DNA of 64,000 nucleotides, from assembly GCA_944324465.1 (NCBI GenBank), contig CALUWI010000004.1:1-64000 (forward strand), written 5' to 3'. This DNA is from an uncultured Mucispirillum sp. GTDB taxonomy: Bacteria > Chrysiogenota > Deferribacteres > Deferribacterales > Mucispirillaceae. Below the pieces are notes generated by a model, which had not been told where the DNA came from, ran no database searches, and saw nothing but the letters and a program-made list of their open reading frames with translations. The position numbers and the translations under genes were made by a program. Shown here one piece after another: positions 44,406-53,358 of this stretch (its first letter is position 1; the number at the start of each line of letters is the position of its first letter).

Positions 44406-46052
44406 ATGCAGGAATTTAGTGTTAAAGAAATATCACAAATATTATCAGGTATATTAAAAAATGCTTTTCCAGAAATGGTTGCAGTTACTGGAGAAATATC
44501 TCAGGTTTCAAAAACCAATTCAAGCGGCCATATATATTTTACATTAAAAGAAGGCGATTCAGTTTTAAATGCAACTTTTTTTAAATATTACCATGCAGCT
44601 AATAATTTTATGCCAAAACTTGGTGATAAAGTAAAGGTATATGGTGAAATAAAAACTTATGATAAATCAAGCAGTTATCAGATAAATGTTAAAAAAATAG
44701 AGTATGATTCAGAAGGGCTTTTGTGGAAGCAGTTTGAAGAAATGAAAAAGAAACTTTTTGCAGAAGGTCTTTTTGATGAATCAAGAAAAAGACCCATTCC
44801 TAAATATCCATACAAGGTGGCAGTATTAACAGCATTAACTGGGGCTGTTATTAGAGATTTTATAGTTACCACAAAAAATGAAAAAGGACGATATTTAATA
44901 GATGTATGGAATATTCCTGTGCAGAATATAGAAAATGCACAAGTTATTGCAGATACCATATTAAAAGCAGGCAGCCATACTGAAAGATATGATGTAATAA
45001 TTGTTATGCGCGGCGGCGGCAGTATGGAAGATTTAGCTGTTTTTAATCAGGAAGTGGTAGCTCGTGCTGCAGCTGCTTCAAAAGTGCCGCTTATTAGTGC
45101 AGTAGGTCATGAAACAGATTTTACAATTATAGATTATGTATCAGACTACAGGGCAGCAACACCTACTGCTGCTGCAGCTTATTTATCTGCTTCCTATAAG
45201 GAAGCACAGCAGCTGCTTGAAAAATATATATTTGTATTAAATAAAAATACTGCAAATATGCTTGAGAAAAAAAATCAGCAGCTTGATATGGCTGCACTAA
45301 AGTTAGAAAGTAAATCACCGCAGCACCAGCTTATAAAACTTAGCCATAAAATTGCAGGCTTTAATAATATAATTGAAAGTATTATGAATAAAAGGTTATA
45401 TGAATTAAATAAAAAGCTTGTAAAATATGAAAGTGTGGTTGCAGCATCTAATCCAAATAATTTAATGGAAGCATATAAAGTAAGAATTGTTAACAGCCGT
45501 AAGTCATTATTAACTAATATGGCGGTTAAACTTTCAAGTTACAGCCAAAAAGAAATAATGTATAGAAAAAATATAAAAACAGCAGTATCAAATAAACTTG
45601 AAAAGAAAGCTGCCCGTTTAGAATTTTATTCTAATAAAATAAGTTTATTTAATCCTGCAAAAAAATTATCAAGCTATATGTATAAACTTGATATAATAGA
45701 AAAATCTCTTTTAAGAGCAGTAAGAGAAAAATATGCAGCATCAAACAGCCTTTTAAAAGAATATTTTAGAAGGTTAGACCAGTATATGATAGATTACAGA
45801 TATAATAAAAATGCAGATGTTTCAATACTTGAAAGTAAACTTCGTCTGCTTGACCCGCAGAATGTAATTGAAAGAGGATATGCTGTTGTAACTCAAAATG
45901 ATAAGATTGTTTCGTCAGTTGATAAGGTGGAGATGGAAACAGAACTTACTATAACATTAAAAGATGGTGTGGTAAGTGCATATCCTGATAAAATATACAG
46001 CAGTAATGAAAATAGTGTAGATGCAGACAATATAGAAAAAATTTTAAAATAG
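44406..46052 (+). CDS. xseA: exodeoxyribonuclease VII large subunit
   Basis: A 548-residue XseA: N-terminal OB fold (about 5-100), then the catalytic domain (about 120-330) with VMRGGGSMEDLAVFN and ISAVGHETDFTIIDYVSDYRAATPTAAA, then a long coiled-coil C-terminus. It is about 90 residues longer than the E. coli protein, mainly in the coiled coil. The small subunit gene xseB, usually adjacent, is not here, although the enzyme needs it. Only a weak site (GAG) precedes the ATG. It degrades single-stranded DNA. Confidence 0.95.
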   Translation: MQEFSVKEISQILSGILKNAFPEMVAVTGEISQVSKTNSSGHIYFTLKEGDSVLNATFFKYYHAANNFMPKLGDKVKVYGEIKTYDKSSSYQINVKKIEYDSEGLLWKQFEEMKKKLFAEGLFDESRKRPIPKYPYKVAVLTALTGAVIRDFIVTTKNEKGRYLIDVWNIPVQNIENAQVIADTILKAGSHTERYDVIIVMRGGGSMEDLAVFNQEVVARAAAASKVPLISAVGHETDFTIIDYVSDYRAATPTAAAAYLSASYKEAQQLLEKYIFVLNKNTANMLEKKNQQLDMAALKLESKSPQHQLIKLSHKIAGFNNIIESIMNKRLYELNKKLVKYESVVAASNPNNLMEAYKVRIVNSRKSLLTNMAVKLSSYSQKEIMYRKNIKTAVSNKLEKKAARLEFYSNKISLFNPAKKLSSYMYKLDIIEKSLLRAVREKYAASNSLLKEYFRRLDQYMIDYRYNKNADVSILESKLRLLDPQNVIERGYAVVTQNDKIVSSVDKVEMETELTITLKDGVVSAYPDKIYSSNENSVDADNIEKILK

Positions 46053-46180
46053 TATTTTTTTTTATACCGCTTTTTAAAAAAATATGATATACTTTTAAGA
46101 TATTTTAAAAATGCCTGTATAAAAGGTATAAATAATGGGAAAAATAAATAAAATAAAATATAGAATGTAAGGAGATGTAA

Positions 46181-46660
46181 ATGAGCAGAATACCTATAAC
46201 ACGCGGTGGTTATGAAAAATTAAAAGCAGAGCTTGATAAACTGCGTAATGTAGATAGGAATGAGGTAATACTTGCTATTCAGGAAGCAAGAGGACATGGG
46301 GATTTAAGTGAAAATGCTGAGTATGATGCAGCAAAAGAAAGGCAGGGTATGATTGAAGCGCGTATTAACGAGCTTGAATATAAAATGAGCCTTTTTGAAA
46401 TTATAGATATATCACAAATGTCTGGTGATAAAGTTGCTTTTGGTGCAACAGTTACTATTGAAAATATTGATACAGAAGAAAGAAAAACATACACAATAGT
46501 TGGCAGTGATGAAGCAGATATTTTTAATGGAAAAATATCTATTATGTCACCACTTGCAAGAGCTATGATGGGTAAAGAAGAAGGTGATGATTTTACTGTT
46601 CAGGCACCAAAAGGTGATACTGAATATGAAATTATCAAAATTGAATTTATAGAAGCATAA
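46181..46660 (+). CDS. greA: transcription elongation factor GreA
   Basis: A 159-residue GreA: an N-terminal coiled coil (about 5-75, including ITRGGYEKLKAELDKL and ARGHGDLSENAEYDAAKERQ) with the acidic tip that enters the RNA-polymerase secondary channel, and a C-terminal FKBP-like domain (SPLARAMMGKEEGDDF). It rescues backtracked polymerase. AAGGAG lies upstream of the ATG. It begins the tight gene run that continues through pgsA and plsY. Confidence 0.96.
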   Translation: MSRIPITRGGYEKLKAELDKLRNVDRNEVILAIQEARGHGDLSENAEYDAAKERQGMIEARINELEYKMSLFEIIDISQMSGDKVAFGATVTIENIDTEERKTYTIVGSDEADIFNGKISIMSPLARAMMGKEEGDDFTVQAPKGDTEYEIIKIEFIEA

Positions 46661-46685
46661 CCTTAAATTTTAACAGGAGGGAATT

Positions 46686-47246
46686 ATGAAATTAGAGCTG
46701 AATATTGCCAACCAGTTAACAATAGTAAGAGTTGTAGCTATACCTCTTTATCTTCTTGTGCTTTACATTAATAAAGACTGGAGTAATGTAACTGCAACAA
46801 TTATTTTTATATTTGCAGGAGTTTCTGATTTCCTTGATGGTTATATTGCAAGAAAGTATAACATGGTTACCGATTTAGGTAAAATATTAGACCCTATTGC
46901 TGATAAAATACTTGTAGCAGCAGCATTGATTGCATTAATAGATTTAGACAGGCTTTACTGGTGGATAGCCGTATTAATGCTTGCAAGAGATTTTGCAATG
47001 GAAGCTCTGCGTAACCTTGCAGCAAGCAAAGGTGTAATTATTGCAGCAGGTATATGGGGCAAATTAAAAACTACTTTCCAAATGGTAGCAATAGGTATGC
47101 TTTCATTTAAAATAACATGGCTTGGCATAAACTGGTTCTTAATAGGAACTATTCTTATGTATGTAGCATTAGTATTATCTATATATTCAGCATTTGTATA
47201 TTATAGAGATTACTTTAGAAATGAAAATAAAGGGGAGATTGCATAA
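46686..47246 (+). CDS. pgsA: CDP-diacylglycerol-glycerol-3-phosphate phosphatidyltransferase
   Basis: A 186-residue integral membrane enzyme making phosphatidylglycerol-phosphate. The CDP-alcohol phosphotransferase motif D-G-x2-A-R-x8-G-x3-D-x3-D is complete in DFLDGYIARKYN followed by DLGKILDPIADK. About five to six membrane helices are visible. CAGGAGGG precedes the ATG. With plsY 3 nt downstream, this part of the run supplies phospholipid synthesis. Confidence 0.93.
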   Translation: MKLELNIANQLTIVRVVAIPLYLLVLYINKDWSNVTATIIFIFAGVSDFLDGYIARKYNMVTDLGKILDPIADKILVAAALIALIDLDRLYWWIAVLMLARDFAMEALRNLAASKGVIIAAGIWGKLKTTFQMVAIGMLSFKITWLGINWFLIGTILMYVALVLSIYSAFVYYRDYFRNENKGEIA

Positions 47247-47249
47247 ATT

Positions 47250-47861
47250 ATGACAATACCACAAATATTATTAGTTATAGCAGCATATTTTATTGGTGCA
47301 ATACCATTTGCATACATTATAGTTAAGCTGGTTAAAAAAATAGATATAAGAACTGTTGGCAGTGGTAATGCAGGAGCTACAAATGCAGCAAGAGTTCTTG
47401 GAAAATGGGGATTTATAAGTGTATTTGTGCTTGATGCTTTAAAAGGCTTTATCCCTGTATTTATATCACTTCATTTTTATGGACAGACTATTATTACATT
47501 AGTTACAGCAGCAGTTGTTGTGCTTGGTCATACATATACAGTATTTCTTGGCTTTAAAGGTGGTAAAGGTGTAGCAACTGGTGCAGGTGTATTTTTAGCA
47601 CTTGCTCCAGTAGAAATAGGCATAGGTCTTGTTGTATTTATAATAGTATTTCTTGCAACAAAAATGGTATCAGCAGGCTCTATTTTAGGCTCTCTTACAC
47701 TGCTTATTGCAGTATGTGCTATGAGTGACTGGTTTGCACTTAAAGTATTAACTGCTGTTATAGTTTTCTTTGTAATATTTAAACACCGCTCAAATATTAT
47801 GCGTATAATAAAAGGCGAAGAAAACAGATTTGTCAGGAAAAAAGAAAAAGATGCTGAATAA
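47250..47861 (+). CDS. plsY: glycerol-3-phosphate acyltransferase PlsY
   Basis: A 203-residue membrane acyltransferase that uses acyl-phosphate to make lysophosphatidic acid. The family motifs GSGNAGATNAAR and FLGFKGGKGVATG are intact, within five membrane helices. GGGGAG lies upstream and the start is 3 nt after pgsA. The charged cytoplasmic tail overlaps the start of ribD by 11 nt. Confidence 0.94.
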   Translation: MTIPQILLVIAAYFIGAIPFAYIIVKLVKKIDIRTVGSGNAGATNAARVLGKWGFISVFVLDALKGFIPVFISLHFYGQTIITLVTAAVVVLGHTYTVFLGFKGGKGVATGAGVFLALAPVEIGIGLVVFIIVFLATKMVSAGSILGSLTLLIAVCAMSDWFALKVLTAVIVFFVIFKHRSNIMRIIKGEENRFVRKKEKDAE

Positions 47862-48990
47862 AGAAGCTGTTATGGGCAGGTGTATTGAGCTTGCCCGTAA
47901 TGCTAAAGGTTTTACATTAACTAACCCGCTTGTGGGTGCTGCTGTTATAAAAAATGGGCAGGCAGTTTACGGTATACATGAAAAATACGGCACTAATCAT
48001 GCTGAAGTAAATGCAATAAAAAATGCAGGTGAAGATGTTTCAGGCTGTGAGCTTTTTGTTACATTAGAGCCATGCTCTACCTATGGTAAAACACCGCCTT
48101 GTGTTGAGAAAATTATCTCATCAGGTATTAAAAAAGTTTATATAGGTGTGCTGGATATTAACCCAAAACACAGAGGGCAGGGTGTAAATATTCTAAAAAA
48201 TGCAGGTATAGAAGTAGAATATGGCATTTTAGCAGAAGAATGCAGCTTATTAATAGAAGATTTTATTAAATATCAGACAGTAAAACTGCCTTATGTAACA
48301 TTAAAAACAGCAAGCAGTATAGATGGCAGAATTGCATGTAAAACAGGTCATTCTAAATGGATAACAGGTGAATATGCAAGAGAACTTGTTCATAAAATGC
48401 GTGGTTCATCTGATGTAGTTTTAACAGGTATCGGAACAGTAGAAGCTGATAATCCTTTAATGACAGATAGAAGAAAAGATGCTGTTAGACAGCCAGTAAG
48501 AGCAGTGCTTGACAGCAGTTTAAAAATAGATATTAATGCAAATATAATAAACAGTGCAGAAAATGCACCAGTAGTTATTTATACTTCAGAAAATGCTGAC
48601 AGCAGTAAAATTATGCAGCTTAATGATAAAAATATAAAAGTTATTAAAGTTCCTTGTATTAGTGGAATGCTTGAAATAAAAGAAGTACTTCATTCTATAT
48701 ATGAATTAGGATATATGAATGTATTTGTTGAAGCTGGCAGCAGAGTAAACGGCTCATTTTTTGATAACAGACTTGTTGACAGGCTGGAAGCATTTATTGC
48801 TCCAAAAGTTATTGGTGGAAAAGATGCCATTTCATCAATAGGCGGTTTTGGTATTGATAATATGAATGATGCAGTAGTATTTAAAGATTATACTGTAAAT
48901 ACATGTGGTAATGATATATTAATATCTGCAAGAATAAATGACTATGCAGCACAGGCTGTTGAATTTACTAAAAATTATAATGTAGAATAA
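47851..48990 (+). CDS. ribD: bifunctional riboflavin deaminase/reductase
   Basis: A 379-residue RibD. The N-terminal zinc deaminase domain has HAEVNAI and PCSTYGKTPPC; the C-terminal reductase domain starts about 150 with KTASSIDGRIACKTGHSKWITG-like sequence. It performs steps two and three of riboflavin synthesis. The ATG at 47851 fits the usual distance to NPLVGA (residue 26); an in-frame TTG at 47830 opens a longer frame but is unlikely. The ribosome-binding site is weak, consistent with coupling to plsY. ribE follows after 1 nt. Confidence 0.92.
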   Translation: MLNKEAVMGRCIELARNAKGFTLTNPLVGAAVIKNGQAVYGIHEKYGTNHAEVNAIKNAGEDVSGCELFVTLEPCSTYGKTPPCVEKIISSGIKKVYIGVLDINPKHRGQGVNILKNAGIEVEYGILAEECSLLIEDFIKYQTVKLPYVTLKTASSIDGRIACKTGHSKWITGEYARELVHKMRGSSDVVLTGIGTVEADNPLMTDRRKDAVRQPVRAVLDSSLKIDINANIINSAENAPVVIYTSENADSSKIMQLNDKNIKVIKVPCISGMLEIKEVLHSIYELGYMNVFVEAGSRVNGSFFDNRLVDRLEAFIAPKVIGGKDAISSIGGFGIDNMNDAVVFKDYTVNTCGNDILISARINDYAAQAVEFTKNYNVE

Positions 48991-48991
48991 T

Positions 48992-49627
48992 ATGTTTACT
49001 GGAATAATAGAAGAACTTGGAAAAATCAGTGCCTTAACAAAAGGCGATAAAAGTTTGAAATTAAAAGTAGAGTGTAATAAAGTAACTGAAGGCCTGCTTT
49101 TAGGTGATTCTGTTGCTGTAAATGGTGTCTGCTTAACTGCTGTAAATTTTGGAAGCAGTTTTTTTGAAGCAGATATCAGCTATGAAACTATTGCAAAAAC
49201 ATCGCTTAATAATATTAAAACTGGCAGTATTGTTAATTTAGAAAGAGCATTAACTTTATCATCAAGGCTTGGCGGTCATATTGTTCAAGGTCATGTTGAT
49301 GGAACAGGCAGAATTTTAAATATTACTAAATATGGAGATTCTTATAAATTATTTATCAGCTATCCTGAATACCTTGATAAATATATTGTATCAAAATGTT
49401 CTATTGCAATAGATGGTATCAGCTTAACAGTTGCTGATGTTAAAAATAAAAGTTTTGAAGTAGCAGTAATTCCGCATACTTATGAAAATACAAATTTAAA
49501 ATATAAAAAAAATGGCGATACAGTGAATTTAGAATCAGATATTATTGCCAGATATGTGGAAAAAATGGTTTATTCTGAAGAAAAAGATGATAAATTAAAA
49601 TCATTAATATTAGGTTTTAAAAGGTAG
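48992..49627 (+). CDS. ribE: riboflavin synthase
   Basis: A 211-residue riboflavin synthase alpha chain with two similar barrel halves, each starting with the family lead MFTGIIEELGKI and later HIVQGHVDGTGRI. It dismutates two 6,7-dimethyl-8-ribityllumazine molecules to riboflavin. The start is 1 nt after ribD, the end 6 nt before ribBA. The length is typical. Confidence 0.95.
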   Translation: MFTGIIEELGKISALTKGDKSLKLKVECNKVTEGLLLGDSVAVNGVCLTAVNFGSSFFEADISYETIAKTSLNNIKTGSIVNLERALTLSSRLGGHIVQGHVDGTGRILNITKYGDSYKLFISYPEYLDKYIVSKCSIAIDGISLTVADVKNKSFEVAVIPHTYENTNLKYKKNGDTVNLESDIIARYVEKMVYSEEKDDKLKSLILGFKR

Positions 49628-49633
49628 TTATAA

Positions 49634-50842
49634 ATGGATATGAGTGTTCGTGCCAGCGTTGAAGAGGCAGTAAATATAATAAAATCTGGCGGTATGCTGA
49701 TTTTAACTGATGATGAATCTCGTGAAAATGAAGGCGATTTAGTTTTTGCTGCAGATTTTGTTACACCAGAAAAAGTCAATTTTATGGCCACATACGGCAG
49801 AGGGCTTGTATGTGTTGCATTAAGTGGTGATAGGTGTGATGCTCTTGGTTTAGAGCAAATGTCCCAAAATAATGCATGCAGGTTTGGTACTGCTTTTACA
49901 GTATCTGTTGAAGCAAAACAGGGTGTTACAACTGGTATATCAGCTTTTGACAGAGCAAAAACTATAAAAGTGCTTGCAGACCCACTTTCTAAGAAAAATG
50001 ATTTAATAAGGCCAGGTCATATCTTTCCATTAAGAGCAAGAGAAGGCGGCGTATTAGTTCGTCCAGGTCAGACTGAGGGTTCTGTTGATTTAGCACGACT
50101 TGCAGGTTTAAACCATGCTGGAGTAATCTGTGAAATAATGAATGAAGACGGCACAATGGCAAGAATGAATGATTTAGAAAAATTTGCCCATACTCATTCA
50201 TTAAAAATATTAACTATTGAAGATTTAATAGAATATAGAAAAATAAATGATAATTTAATAGAAAAAGTTTCATCAGCTATTCTTCCTACAGAATTTGGAA
50301 CATTTAGAATAGAAGGATATCAAAATAAAGCAGACGGCAAAGAAGCTGTTGCTTTAATAAAAGGTGATATAGAAGGTGGTAATCCGCCACTTGTTAGAGT
50401 TCATTCTCAGTGTTTAACTGGTGATGGATTTGCTTCTTTAAGATGCGACTGCGGCAATCAGCTGCATACTGCTATGCAGATGATAGAGCAGGAAGGTAGA
50501 GGCGTTATTTTATATATGTTTCAGGAAGGCAGAGGCATAGGACTTTTAAATAAAATTAAAGCGTATAAACTGCAGGATGAAGGTTATGATACTGTAGAAG
50601 CAAATATTAAGCTGGGATTTTTAGATGATGAAAGAGATTATTCTTTTGGTGCTCAGCTTTTAAGAAAGCTGGGTGTAAGCAAAATGCGTTTTATGTCTAA
50701 CAATCCAAGAAAATTTTCAGGTCTTGAAAAATATGGTATTGAAATTGTGGAACGAGTACCAATTCAATGTGGTATAGGCGGTGAAAATATGAAATATATG
50801 CAGACTAAAAAACAAAAATTAGGTCATATTTTAGATATATAA
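49634..50842 (+). CDS. ribBA: bifunctional DHBP synthase/GTP cyclohydrolase II
   Basis: A 402-residue fusion. The N-terminal half (about 1-205) is 3,4-dihydroxy-2-butanone-4-phosphate synthase with DDESRENEGDLVFAA. The C-terminal half (about 210-402) is GTP cyclohydrolase II with the zinc site CLTGDGFASLRCDCG and FQEGRGIGL. It makes both starting intermediates of riboflavin synthesis. The ribosome-binding site is a modest AAAGG. Both halves keep their motifs, so both activities are expected. Confidence 0.96.
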   Translation: MDMSVRASVEEAVNIIKSGGMLILTDDESRENEGDLVFAADFVTPEKVNFMATYGRGLVCVALSGDRCDALGLEQMSQNNACRFGTAFTVSVEAKQGVTTGISAFDRAKTIKVLADPLSKKNDLIRPGHIFPLRAREGGVLVRPGQTEGSVDLARLAGLNHAGVICEIMNEDGTMARMNDLEKFAHTHSLKILTIEDLIEYRKINDNLIEKVSSAILPTEFGTFRIEGYQNKADGKEAVALIKGDIEGGNPPLVRVHSQCLTGDGFASLRCDCGNQLHTAMQMIEQEGRGVILYMFQEGRGIGLLNKIKAYKLQDEGYDTVEANIKLGFLDDERDYSFGAQLLRKLGVSKMRFMSNNPRKFSGLEKYGIEIVERVPIQCGIGGENMKYMQTKKQKLGHILDI

Positions 50843-50862
50843 AAAAATATTGAGAGGACAAG

Positions 50863-51324
50863 ATGAAAGTGTTTGAAGGAAATTTTGACGGGAAAGGGTC
50901 AAAAATAGCAATAGTTGCTTCAAGATTTAATGAATTTATTACTAAAGAATTAATTGGCGGTGCAGAAGATACATTACTCCGTCATAATGTTAATACTGAT
51001 GATATAGATTTATACAGAGTTCCAGGAGCTTTTGAAATACCATCAGTATGCAATAAAATTGCAAAAAGCGGAAAATACGATGCTGTTATTACATTAGGTG
51101 CAGTAATTAGAGGCTCTACTCCGCATTTTGATTATGTGGCAGCAGAAGTTTCAAAAGGTGTTGCATCAGTATCTATGCAGTATAATATTCCTGTAATTTT
51201 TGGTGTGTTAACTACAGATACTATTGAACAGGCTGTTGAAAGAGCTGGTACAAAAGCAGGTAATAAAGGCAGTGATGCTGCTATGGCTGCATTAGAAATG
51301 ATAAACCTTTATAAAGGTATGTAA
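50863..51324 (+). CDS. ribH: 6,7-dimethyl-8-ribityllumazine synthase
   Basis: A 153-residue lumazine synthase, which joins the products of RibD and RibBA. Family segments are [41 protein letters not shown] and [14 protein letters not shown] precedes the ATG. The four rib genes here make the complete core pathway apart from the dedicated phosphatase. The end overlaps nusB by 1 nt; ribH-nusB adjacency is conserved in many bacteria. Confidence 0.97.
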   Translation: MKVFEGNFDGKGSKIAIVASRFNEFITKELIGGAEDTLLRHNVNTDDIDLYRVPGAFEIPSVCNKIAKSGKYDAVITLGAVIRGSTPHFDYVAAEVSKGVASVSMQYNIPVIFGVLTTDTIEQAVERAGTKAGNKGSDAAMAALEMINLYKGM

Positions 51325-51758
51325 TGAAAAGAAAGAGAACACAAGGGCGTGATTACGCTATACAAATGCTTTACAGCGCTACTTTAGCGGATAACTCTAT
51401 TGATGAAACAAAATCATCTTTCAGGCTTGAATATGCTGATGAAGCTGAAGATGTATTAGATTTTGCAGATAAGCTGTTTGAAACTGCATATAAAAACAAA
51501 GAAAAAGATGAAGCAATAATATCAGAGCTTATAAATAAAAACTGGACTATTGACAGAATTGGTGCAATAGAAAGATGTATTTTAAGGCTTGGTATATCAG
51601 AACTTTTTGAAGGTGATGCTCCATATTATGCTGTTATTGATGATTATGTTACTTTAGCAAAAAATTATGGAGATGAAAAATCTGCATCTTTTGTAAACGG
51701 TATTTTGGAAAATGTAAAAAATAAATTTTCCATAGAGTTGGATAATGGAAGAAAGTAA
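51324..51758 (+). CDS. nusB: transcription antitermination factor NusB
   Basis: A 144-residue all-helical NusB that binds boxA RNA with NusE/S10 during rRNA transcription. It opens with RTQGRDYAIQMLYSATLAD and ends in the family's typical VIDDYVTLAKNYGDEKSASFVNGILEN-type helix pair (quoted segment AVIDDYVTLAKNYG). The start overlaps ribH by 1 nt. Its last 14 nt overlap the next, unrecognised gene. Confidence 0.94.
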   Translation: MKRKRTQGRDYAIQMLYSATLADNSIDETKSSFRLEYADEAEDVLDFADKLFETAYKNKEKDEAIISELINKNWTIDRIGAIERCILRLGISELFEGDAPYYAVIDDYVTLAKNYGDEKSASFVNGILENVKNKFSIELDNGRK

Positions 51759-52137
51759 AGAAAAACTTATTATTGATTTTGGTCAGGTAGAATACAGCCC
51801 TGCAATAATTGATTATGATTTTATTAATAACCGTCCACGAGGCGGCTCCAGCAGGATAGATTTCTTTTCCCATGGTGAAGTGTCATCTTCTTTGGAGGGT
51901 TTAGAATTTGATACAAAAATATATCTTAAAAAAGACAATATATTTTTTGAAAAAGGTGTATTTCTATTAGACTTTCAGGAAGTGCAGAGAAATCCCCATA
52001 TTTTTTTAGATATGGTTAAGGATTTAAAACTTGAAAGAATATACCTTGAAAACTCAATACATTTTAATATAGAGTATATTGCTGCTCAACTTGAAAATGT
52101 TGATGTAATATTAATGAATTTTGGGTGCATAGAATAG
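51745..52137 (+). CDS. unrecognised 130-residue protein in the nusB cluster
   Basis: I do not recognise this protein. It is acidic, lacks signal peptide and membrane helices, and has no cysteine pairs apart from one Cys near the C-terminus. The middle reads as alternating strands (YLKKDNIFFEKGVFLLDF) followed by a helix and strand ending LENVDVILMNFG, so a small alpha/beta fold is likely. The start overlaps nusB by 14 nt, with GGATAATGG at the start site, and the end overlaps the DUF4911 gene. Its tight embedding between conserved genes argues for a real, lineage-specific gene tied to RNA metabolism or envelope growth. Confidence 0.72.
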   Translation: MEESKEKLIIDFGQVEYSPAIIDYDFINNRPRGGSSRIDFFSHGEVSSSLEGLEFDTKIYLKKDNIFFEKGVFLLDFQEVQRNPHIFLDMVKDLKLERIYLENSIHFNIEYIAAQLENVDVILMNFGCIE

Positions 52138-52415
52138 TGGATAATGAATTTTATACAATAAGAATAAGATTTTCCTGTAATAAAGAAGATATTATTATTG
52201 TTAATTCTATATTAGATTCTTATGGCGGTTTAGGTCTTATACGAACTATTGATAAAGAAGCATGCAATTGTGCTGTATTTACAACAAACTCTATGTATAA
52301 AACTACATTAGAAGTAATGCATGCATTGCAGCAGGAAGGTTTATCAATTACTGATATTATAGTTGATAAATCTGAGAATGTAGATGAATTTGCACTGCAG
52401 GACAGGGAGATATAA
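52125..52415 (+). CDS. DUF4911 family protein
   Basis: A small protein of 92-96 residues. The pattern TIRIRFSCNKEDIIIVNSIL, then YGGLGLIRTIDKE and a closing helix matches the DUF4911 family, a small alpha/beta domain without known function. Two GTG starts are possible, at 52125 and 52137; the second overlaps the previous stop by 1 nt and is equally plausible. No strong ribosome-binding site is seen for either, so translation probably depends on coupling. The YhaM-like gene follows immediately with no gap. Confidence 0.7.
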   Translation: MHRIVDNEFYTIRIRFSCNKEDIIIVNSILDSYGGLGLIRTIDKEACNCAVFTTNSMYKTTLEVMHALQQEGLSITDIIVDKSENVDEFALQDREI

Positions 52416-53351
52416 ATGGATTTAGGCATTACAAAAAAATATATGATTTTTAACCTTGTTACAAATACTACAAAAGATAACAGGCCCTTTATCCGTATGA
52501 CACTTACAGATACGGAAGGTGGCAGTATGAATGCTATAATGTTTGACAGCAACAAACTTTCTTTTGAACCTGCAAGAGGTCAGGTGGTAGAAGTTTCTGG
52601 TGCTTTGCAGCAGTATAATGGAGTAACTCAGTTAAAAGTCAGTGATATGACTTTACTTGAGGGGGAAGATACTAATGAATTTCTTCCAAAATCAGATAAA
52701 GATGCAAAAGCTATGGAAGAAGAATTAAAAGCTGTGCTTCAAAAACATATTAAAAGCTCTTATTTTAAAAGTCTATGCAATGCTTTTTATGCAGATAAAG
52801 ATACATACACTCTTTTTACAAAATGTTCTGCTGCTAAAAGTGTTCACCATGCTTATATACACGGCTTATTAGAACATACATTATCTATGGTAAAATTATC
52901 TGCATTAATATGTGATTTTTACGGAAAAGAAACTGTTAATAAAGAGCTTACTATTATGGGTGCATTATTCCATGATATAGGCAAAATTCAGGAAATAGAT
53001 ATAGATAATTCTTTTGAATATACAGATGAAGGCAAACTTTTAGGTCATTTACTGCTTGGCATAAATATGGTAGATAAATATATTGAAAGCATACCTGATT
53101 TTCCAAAAAAAGCTCGTGATTTACTTATTCACTTAATAGCAAGCCATCATGGCTTATTAGAATATGGCTCACCAAAAAGACCAAAAACAAAAGAAGCATT
53201 TATTCTGCATTATGTTGATAATATTGATGCTAGAATAAACTCATTTAATATGGCATTTGAAAGAGAAAATGTAGAAGAAGGCGGCTGGAGCCAGTATGAC
53301 AGAATATTAGAGCGTCAGTTTTATAATCATGGTTTAATACCTGAGGAATAA
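52416..53351 (+). CDS. YhaM-like OB-fold and HD-domain 3'-5' exoribonuclease
   Basis: A 311-residue protein with an N-terminal OB fold (about 10-85, with FIRMTLTDTEGGSMNAIMFD) and an HD domain (about 150-300). Metal motifs include HHAYIHGLLEHTLSM, LFHDIGKI (His186-Asp187) and LIASHHGLLEYGSP. This is the architecture of YhaM/CBF1 exoribonucleases, which degrade RNA and DNA from the 3' end. GGGAG precedes the ATG, which starts directly after the previous stop. The downstream gene is a YmdB-type phosphodiesterase, so two phosphoester-cleaving enzymes sit in tandem. Confidence 0.9.
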   Translation: MDLGITKKYMIFNLVTNTTKDNRPFIRMTLTDTEGGSMNAIMFDSNKLSFEPARGQVVEVSGALQQYNGVTQLKVSDMTLLEGEDTNEFLPKSDKDAKAMEEELKAVLQKHIKSSYFKSLCNAFYADKDTYTLFTKCSAAKSVHHAYIHGLLEHTLSMVKLSALICDFYGKETVNKELTIMGALFHDIGKIQEIDIDNSFEYTDEGKLLGHLLLGINMVDKYIESIPDFPKKARDLLIHLIASHHGLLEYGSPKRPKTKEAFILHYVDNIDARINSFNMAFERENVEEGGWSQYDRILERQFYNHGLIPEE

Positions 53352-53358
53352 AAAATAT

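Noticed and set aside
44406-46052. Loss of xseB as a sign of a broken exonuclease VII
   Set aside because: The small subunit gene is short and often lies elsewhere; its absence from this window is not evidence of loss.
47862-48000. FMN riboswitch controlling the rib genes
   Set aside because: ribD starts inside plsY with no intergenic leader, and no FMN-aptamer-like sequence is seen upstream of any rib gene.
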